Of a stretch of 64,000 nucleotides of DNA, positions 58,001 through 64,000 are shown piece by piece; positions within the stretch are counted from its first letter, which is position 1; every line of letters starts with the position of its first letter. The DNA comes from Sphaerolaimus hirsutus. Its lineage: Eukaryota > Nematoda > Chromadorea > Monhysterida > Sphaerolaimidae. The stretch lies in NCBI GenBank assembly GCA_964036195.1, contig OZ038459.1, positions 25,107,206 through 25,171,205 on the forward strand, written 5' to 3'. The notes under the pieces were generated by a model, which saw nothing but the letters and a program-made list of their open reading frames with translations, did no database searches and was not told the DNA's origin. The translations under genes and the position numbers were made by a program.

Positions 58001-58407
58001 AACAAAGGTTGTCAGGGAATTGCATTAGCGTCGAAAACAAAAGATCCTGTTCCTCAGGACTGGGACAGGATTACATTGTATTTATGTAAGCTGACTAGGG
58101 ATGGAAATTTTTTTAATGCCTTTAAAAATGAGTCTTTTATAAATAAAAAACGTTTTTAAAAAGTTTCCGAATTTCGTTCGAAGATGGAAGTGTCAACATA
58201 CATTTGCAGGTATATCAAGCAAGTGACAATACTTTGTGATGTTATACAAAACTGTAAAATGGCTGTGGATTCATGGGCTACAATGAGAAATGGTCTATGT
58301 GCCAACAATATATTGGATTGAAACGAATAATTCTGGTTTTACCATTCAGATAGGACACAGTATTTAAGTGCAAAGTGTGCAGCAACGCTTCACGACAAAA
58401 ATACTTA
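55084..58407. other. Intergenic, no recognisable gene
   Basis: Mostly AT-rich unique sequence, with AGTTGACA text (55670-55830), a degenerate CAAATGTCA element (about 56490-56765), a CAAAGTTGTTAGAAATAC fragment (about 56768-56950) and the fold-back at 56995. Confidence 0.6.
56995..57419. repeat. Related fold-back with AGCCGGAATTACAGCTCAGC ends
   Basis: The arms share the AAGCCGGAATTA end with 54382-55083. The centre is GACGTGAAATG motifs. Confidence 0.82.
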
Positions 58408-58820
58408 CCGTATATCCTCGAATAAGACCCCCCCCCTTGAATAATACCCCCCCTTGAATAACACCCCCCTGTTGGCCAGGTGAGGAAAAATTAACGCCCC
58501 CCCCCCCCTTGAATAACCCCCCACTCTTGAATAAGTCCCCCCTCTGGGAAAAACGACAATGTGTATTTGAATGATTCAGACGCCGATGAACACGAATTTC
58601 AGGATGGATACGTTGTTTTTGTTCTTGTTGAACTGATCATTTTCTGCATTAGATGTGTCGACGGAATGCATACAAACAATGAATAAAGTGAAAGTTTTCC
58701 TGGAAGTTCTGAGGAAAAAATAACTCCCCCCTTGAATAGTACCCCCCCTTGAATAACTCCCCCCTCCAAAACCTCTGACGAAATAATAACGCCCCTGGGG
58801 TCTTATTCAAGGATATACGG
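58408..58820. repeat. M1 element, CCGTATATCC subtype
   Basis: TA-flanked, complete; reverse partner of 49442-49819. Confidence 0.85.
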
Positions 58821-59284
58821 TAATTCAAACTCATTTGACCAAATATTTGAAAAATATTTCCCCCTTCCAATCGCTACTCAACTTAGAAACTAGTGAACTA
58901 CTTAAAATAGAAGACTACCCAAATACAAATGCGTCACAAGCGCTTTCCCCCGTTTCCTTATTTAGCTCCGACCAGAACTCATTTCGCATTCAATTTGGAT
59001 AGAAATTACATGGCCATGTGGAGTTAGAACGAAATTTTTTGTTGCACGGTGCTTCATTTTGAAGGTGGGAGGAAAAATTTCAGCGGTTATACCGGGCGGA
59101 CTTGATACTCTGCAGTCGCAAATATTTATGTCTAAGCTGGCTGCGTTCCAACCAATAACTTAAGCATCACCTCGAAAAAATGTATAGCATTAAGTTCGCC
59201 GAGTTTTTATACCGTATTTCCTCGAAATGCCCCCTTGAATTACCCTCTCGAAATACCGCCGTCTGGAAAAAGGTACACGATGTA

Positions 59285-59399
59285 CCGTATTACCTCGAAA
59301 TACCCCCAGGGGGTTTATTATTTCGCCAGCAAAATTTTAGGGGGTATTTCGAGGGGGGTTTTATTCAAGGGGGGAGGGGGTTAATTCGAGGTAATACGG
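59285..59399. repeat. Short M1 element (115 bp, no core)
   Basis: CCGTATTACCTCGAAATACC ... GAGGTAATACGG, TA-flanked. It is adjacent to another M1 left end at 59212. Confidence 0.8.
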
Positions 59400-59834
59400 T
59401 ATTACTCACAGTTGTATTTACATTTACTCGAAAAATACATAGATATACTCGAGTACTCTGTAAATGCATATACATATACTTTTGAAAACGTACCCGTACT
59501 CACCTGTACGCGTACTTTTGAAAAGTACACGTGTACAGAAAATGTATTTACGAAATTTCAAATCGCATTTTTTGTCACTAAAGTAATGACATCTTGAAGA
59601 AATTATATCATTTTCCTAAAAATACTAAAAATTAACTAAAAACAACATCTATGTCTTCCGGTGTAAAAATCGCTCTCACATGTAAAAAGTAGTAGAGTAG
59701 CTTTTACATTTTACATGAAAAAAGCCACCTTTACATATTTTGGGAAGAAAAGTACTCGCTCTTCAATCTTCCGAGGAAAAAGTACTCGATTCTCCATTTT
59801 CCTGAAAAGAGTATTTAATTTACTCACATATTTA

Positions 59835-60075
59835 CCGTATTTCCTCGAAATACCCCCTTCAAAATGGGCACTATGAATTTGTGGTCCGGGAAATGCATAA
59901 CAGACGTTTAAAACACTTACTGTGTTACGTTAGAACATCGTTTATACCATCTACATCCTTATATAAGGCTGTAAAAACTTATAAATGGTGGTTATTGTTG
60001 CATTTTTCACGTTTTCCTCTCAAAATTTTCACTCTGAAAAACTAAACCCCCCGGAGGTAATTCGCGGAAATACGG
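59835..60075. repeat. M1 element
   Basis: TA-flanked, with core. It abuts 60080-60455 with only TATA between. Confidence 0.82.
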
Positions 60076-60079
60076 TATA

Positions 60080-60455
60080 CCGTATTTCTTCAAATAGAAG
60101 ATGAGCGCCGTTATTTTTCCGTCAAATTTTTTACCTGCCGTTCTATTTTTTGACCAATTTTTCAGATTTCTTATTTCAACATAGGTAGCCTTATTTTTAA
60201 TGAAGCTTGGGCAACACTTTAATATCAGAGCATCAATTTGGAATATAACATCTATTTGAATGCTTTAAACATTCTAACCACTGATCTTTGATTTATTTTT
60301 GTGTTTTGGTAGACTCCCAACACCATTTCTACCTGCCGTTCAATTGGAGGCTGCCGTTCTATTGTTTTCGTGGGTGCAAAAACGTACCAAAACCTGCTTT
60401 TCTTTTGGAGGTGCCGTTCTATTGGAGGTATGCCGTTCTATTAGAAGAAATACGG
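60080..60455. repeat. M1-like element with TTCTATTAGAAGAAATACGG ends
   Basis: CCGTATTTCTTCAAATAGAA ... TTAGAAGAAATACGG. The arms are GCCGTTCTATT text. Relatives at about 18036-18152 and 20140-20216. Confidence 0.78.
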
Positions 60456-60906
60456 TACTCATGAGTACGGGTAGAAAAACTATTTTACATTGTCTGTATT
60501 CAGGGTGAGTAAAAAAATATTTTACATATACCGCATTTCCTCGAAATACCCCCATGGTGTTTATTATTTCGCTGGCAAATTTTGTAGGGGGGGGGGGGTA
60601 ATTCGAGGGGGGTATTATTTCGTCAGAAAATTTCGTGAAGAATCGTAGTAAAGGATAGGCTAGAAGTTCGAAAAAACGACCTTTGCATACACGCGAACAT
60701 TTCGACAAAACTATTTAAGCAATATTGAATAACGCATTCGGTCACGTTACACCATTTTAACTCGACTTTATATTTTCGTCTGCAAATATCCCCCCCCCCC
60801 AAACTACCCATTAAGTTCATCGAAATCCATCTAGGCTTGCAGCTGAAACCTCACATAGACTCATAAGCCGCTTTTGTCTTACAAAATATCTGATGATCAC
60901 GTGTTA

Positions 60907-61330
60907 CTAGGGATGTAAAACGCCATGGCTCTGGCGCCTGGCGCTAGCGCCAATACAAAAAGTGCCATGGCGCTATTGGCGCACAGGTTTGGAAAAACGC
61001 GATGACGCTTTTGGGGCTGGGCGGCATTTTTACAAGGCATCAGGAACAAAAACGCTTGGTAGTAGTGCCAAACAAAAAGCGACGGAGTGCCCTTTGTGCT
61101 ATTTTATACTGGGCAGACACGATAGTCTACAAACAGATAGGAGTTATGTCTTGGGCTGGCAGACGGCCAGCCGAGAACTTATGGAAGGCGTGATGAAGAG
61201 GAAGTGATGGCGAGGATGATGATGGCGACGAAAGTGATCACGTCATGATGGAGTGTTCCTCCGGGAAAATGTACGGCGTACTGTCATCCCAGTATACACT
61301 GGCGCCATTGGCGCTGAATGACACTTACGT
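60907..61330. repeat. Degenerate GGCGCC element
   Basis: TAGGGATGTAAAACGCCATG, GGCGCC text to about 61020, and more at 61302. The 280 bp between is GC-richer and unassigned. Confidence 0.5.
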
Positions 61331-61492
61331 AACGAACGTAACACGTTGAAAAGAATCCTTATGTGATTCAGGTGTGATATTGTAGACTTCACTGTTAATT
61401 AGCAAATTCATTTCGATTCGACTAGCAGCTTCACAATGAAGGAAAATTTCTTCAAACCTCCCACACGGGTAAATTGCGCTCAGAACTATGTA

Positions 61493-61979
61493 CCGTATTT
61501 CCTCGAAATACCCCCAGGGGGTTTATATTTTCAGAGTGACATTTTTGAGGGGGTATTTCGAGGGGGGGGGGGTGATTATTTCGCCAGGAGTTTTTTTTTA
61601 ATCCCAGTACTAATTCGTTGTTTGTAACGTACGCATACGTAGAAATATACAACAATAATCGACAAGAATAAGTGTTTATATACTGATATAAGTACCTATG
61701 TAGATGGTATAAACACTGTTTTAACATAACACAGTGATTGTTTTAACGTGTGTTCTGCATTGCCTGGATAACAAACGGCAGCTTTTGTGATGTATTTACG
61801 TTCTGTATACACTCAATTTTGGGGGGGGGGGTATTTCGAGGGGGGTCTATTAATTCATAGTGCCCATTTTGAGGGGGGGGGGTATTTCGAGGGGGGTCTA
61901 TTAATTCATAGTGCCCATTTTGAGGGGGGGTATTTCGAGGGGGGGTATTCCGAGGGGGGGGTAATTCGAGGAAATACGG
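61493..61979. repeat. M1 element
   Basis: CCGTATTTCCTCGAAATACC ... GAGGAAATACGG, core reversed, with two near-identical 60-bp GGGGGTATTTCGAGGGGGG units on the right. Confidence 0.85.
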
Positions 61980-62401
61980 TGAGTACCATAGATTCACATG
62001 AACACAAACATTGCCAGAACACATGGGACACGCATTAATGCAATTTGATATCAATTCATATTGGATATATTCAGCAACCTATAGAAAAAGGGTCTACCGT
62101 ATAAATATGCTTGCACATTTGAAAACAATTTTTCGCATTCACAAACGCAGACACTTTGCATTTTACAGGGTCTGGGACCAAAGTCCACACTTCGTCAAGT
62201 GACAAACCACCTTTCTTCCGGCACTTTACCATCACTAGTCAATAATTTTATCCACTTGTCACAATTTTGCTCAGGTTGAGCAGGTGAAATGGAAACATTG
62301 TTTCAATGAGTTTATTAAACTCTATTAAACTCATTGCTGTGCCATTCTTTGAAATGAAACAGTTTAATAAAGCTCACACGACATACAGAATGAGTGTCTA
62401 C

Positions 62402-63589
62402 TAACGATGGCAAAAAAAGATTCGAAAATTCGAAAACATTTTCGAATTTTCGAATTTTTTCAGAATTTTCGAATTTTTATTTCGCCCCTAGAAAAAACAC
62501 TTAAAAATCGATTTATTTTTCAAAAAATTCGAAAATTCGAAAATAGTTTTCGAATTTTTCAGTCAATTCAAGGCAACAAAACGCACTCTTAAGTTCAACG
62601 TGCTATATAAATCGACAATTGATACGCGGCGCGTATAAAAAGCGAAACGTAAGAAAAAAACGTTGAAATGTAATCTGCGGTGGAAGATGCAGACTTCAAC
62701 ACATCCGTTTTTTATACCGTATTTCCTCAAAATATCACCCCCTCGAAATACCCCCTCAAAATTTACACTATGAATTTATAAACCCCCCTCGAAATACCCC
62801 CCTCCCCAATTTGGTGTATAGAGAATGGAATGTGGTTTGTGATCTTGGAAACACAGAACACATGCCAAAACCACTCACTGTGTTGTGTTACAACAGATGT
62901 GTCTATAGAGTCTTATAAATGGCAGTTTTTGTTGCATTTTTTCACATCTGTGTTACTTACAAACAACAATTTAGTACTGGGATTTTTAAAAATTTCAGGC
63001 AAAATAATAACCCCCCTCAAAATACACACCCTCGTTTAACCCCACCCTCCAAGTTTCCACTTTGAAAAAATAAACCTGTGGGGGGGGCAGCCAGCAGGGG
63101 GGTTAATTCAAGGAGATACGGTATTTGATACCAATTTTTTTATGCCGATATTTTATTTGATGTCAATTTTTCAATTGTTCTTGTTATTGCCTTCGCTGTG
63201 TTGGTGAATCAAATGTGCCAATGTGTGAATTAAATGAAGAAGCAGCACACTGGTTTGAATAACTCCTTCCACTTCCACCATTTTTAATGATAAATTATGG
63301 TAAAAATAAGGTTGTTAAAACTGAGCAGAACATGAAGACAGTGCAAATTCTATGTTTTAAGCTTAAGATTCAATATTTTACCAAAAAGATTCGAAAATTA
63401 TTTGAAAAAATTTGAAAACTAGCCAAAAAAATTCGAAAATTGCCAAAAAAGATTCGAAAATTCGAAATTCGAAAATTAAATTCGAAATTCGAAAATTATT
63501 TTGAAGAAAAATTCGAAAATTCGAAAATTCATTTCAGAAAAAACACTTAAAAATTTAAATACTTTTTTTTCGACTGTTTGCCATCGTTA
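62402..63589. mobile_element. TAACGATGG hAT-like element with TTCGAAAA arrays, TSD GTGTCTAC
   Basis: Perfect duplications at 62394-62401 and 63590-63597. Termini TAACGATGGCAAAAAA / TTTGCCATCGTTA. The arms are AAATTCGAAAATTCG text. An M1 element (62717-63121) is nested inside. Confidence 0.92.
62717..63121. repeat. M1 element nested in 62402-63589
   Basis: TA-flanked, core present. Confidence 0.82.
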
Positions 63590-63860
63590 GTGTCTACAGG
63601 GTTTGGTGTGTGATGATCAGGGTTGGCAAAATCTCAGAAAAAAATAAAATAAAATAAAAATAAAATGGAATATTCAAGAATAAAATAAAATAAAATGGAA
63701 AATTTAAGAAAGAAAAAAATTGTATAAAAATTAGAATTTTTGTAAATGTTTTGTAAAATTGTATAAAAATTCGTATATTTGTAAAATTGTATAAAAATTC
63801 ATATTTTTTGTAAAATTTTATCTCGTTGCTTGAGTTTCTACCTGTTTATTCATGGATCTG

Positions 63861-64000
63861 GGAGCAGTCCCAAGTCTAAAGTATCAAATGTCATGCAAAG
63901 TGTCAATTGTCATGACAAATGTAAGGTAAAGTGTAAATTGTCATGACATGTAAAAAATAAAGTATCAATTGTCAAGCAAATTGTGTCCAAATCAATGTCA
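63861..64000. repeat. R1 copy cut by the window end
   Basis: GGAGCAGTCCCAAGTC and then TGTCATGCAAAGTGTC motifs. The right half is outside. Confidence 0.7.

Noticed and set aside
61195-61350. Frame with DGEDDDGDESDHVMMEC, recalling a PHD-finger lead-in
   Set aside because: The cysteine/histidine pattern does not continue, and it runs into a GGCGCC element.

Overview
The window is a repeat-saturated piece of an animal nuclear genome, almost certainly an invertebrate. It has spliced genes with GT-AG introns, two conserved eukaryotic genes whose exons are recognisable, and little else except non-autonomous DNA transposons. I cannot name the species. Positions 8756-8955 are an N-gap.

Two genes are supported. 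(1) On the minus strand, eleven exons from 15369 down to 3788 encode an MFSD1-type lysosomal major-facilitator transporter. All phases join in one frame (394 codons). The last ~70 codons expected for the family lie beyond the left edge. (2) On the plus strand, eleven exons from 31730 to 44473 encode eIF3m, subunit M of translation initiation factor 3, with its PCI domain. All phases join into 1260 nt including the stop. The genes are head to head, separated by ~16 kb of repeats. From 44474 to 64000 I find no convincing gene, only two weak coding-like patches (47900-48040 and 52407-52550).

The rest is a dense, nested layer of transposons. Many carry perfect 8-bp target-site duplications (TSDs) with hAT-like ends (TAGGG..., CAGAG..., CAACGATGG..., CAGGGACGTATCC...). 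Their arms are satellite-like arrays of one short motif, mirrored between the two ends (GGCGCC, TATCGA, GTCCCG, TTACCG, GGTTCTC, TACGCT, AAACGG and others). A second layer is TA-flanked (CCGTATTTCCTCGAAATA termini, with a conserved ~200-bp core; and a ~245-bp TACTCC...GAGTA family). A third is large fold-back hairpins.

The most interesting point is the relation of transposons to introns. MFSD1 intron 9 (4922-5153) is a single inverted-repeat element plus a few bases, bounded by a 7-bp duplication of the coding sequence. Intron 2 (13937-14487) is also one inverted-repeat element from end to end. Both families start with GGTGCCA, which supplies the GT donor. These look like intron-forming elements (introners). 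Other observations include same-terminus elements carrying different satellites, a 38-bp minimal element with a perfect TSD, three-deep nests resolved by TSDs, and empty sites for two families inside this same window.
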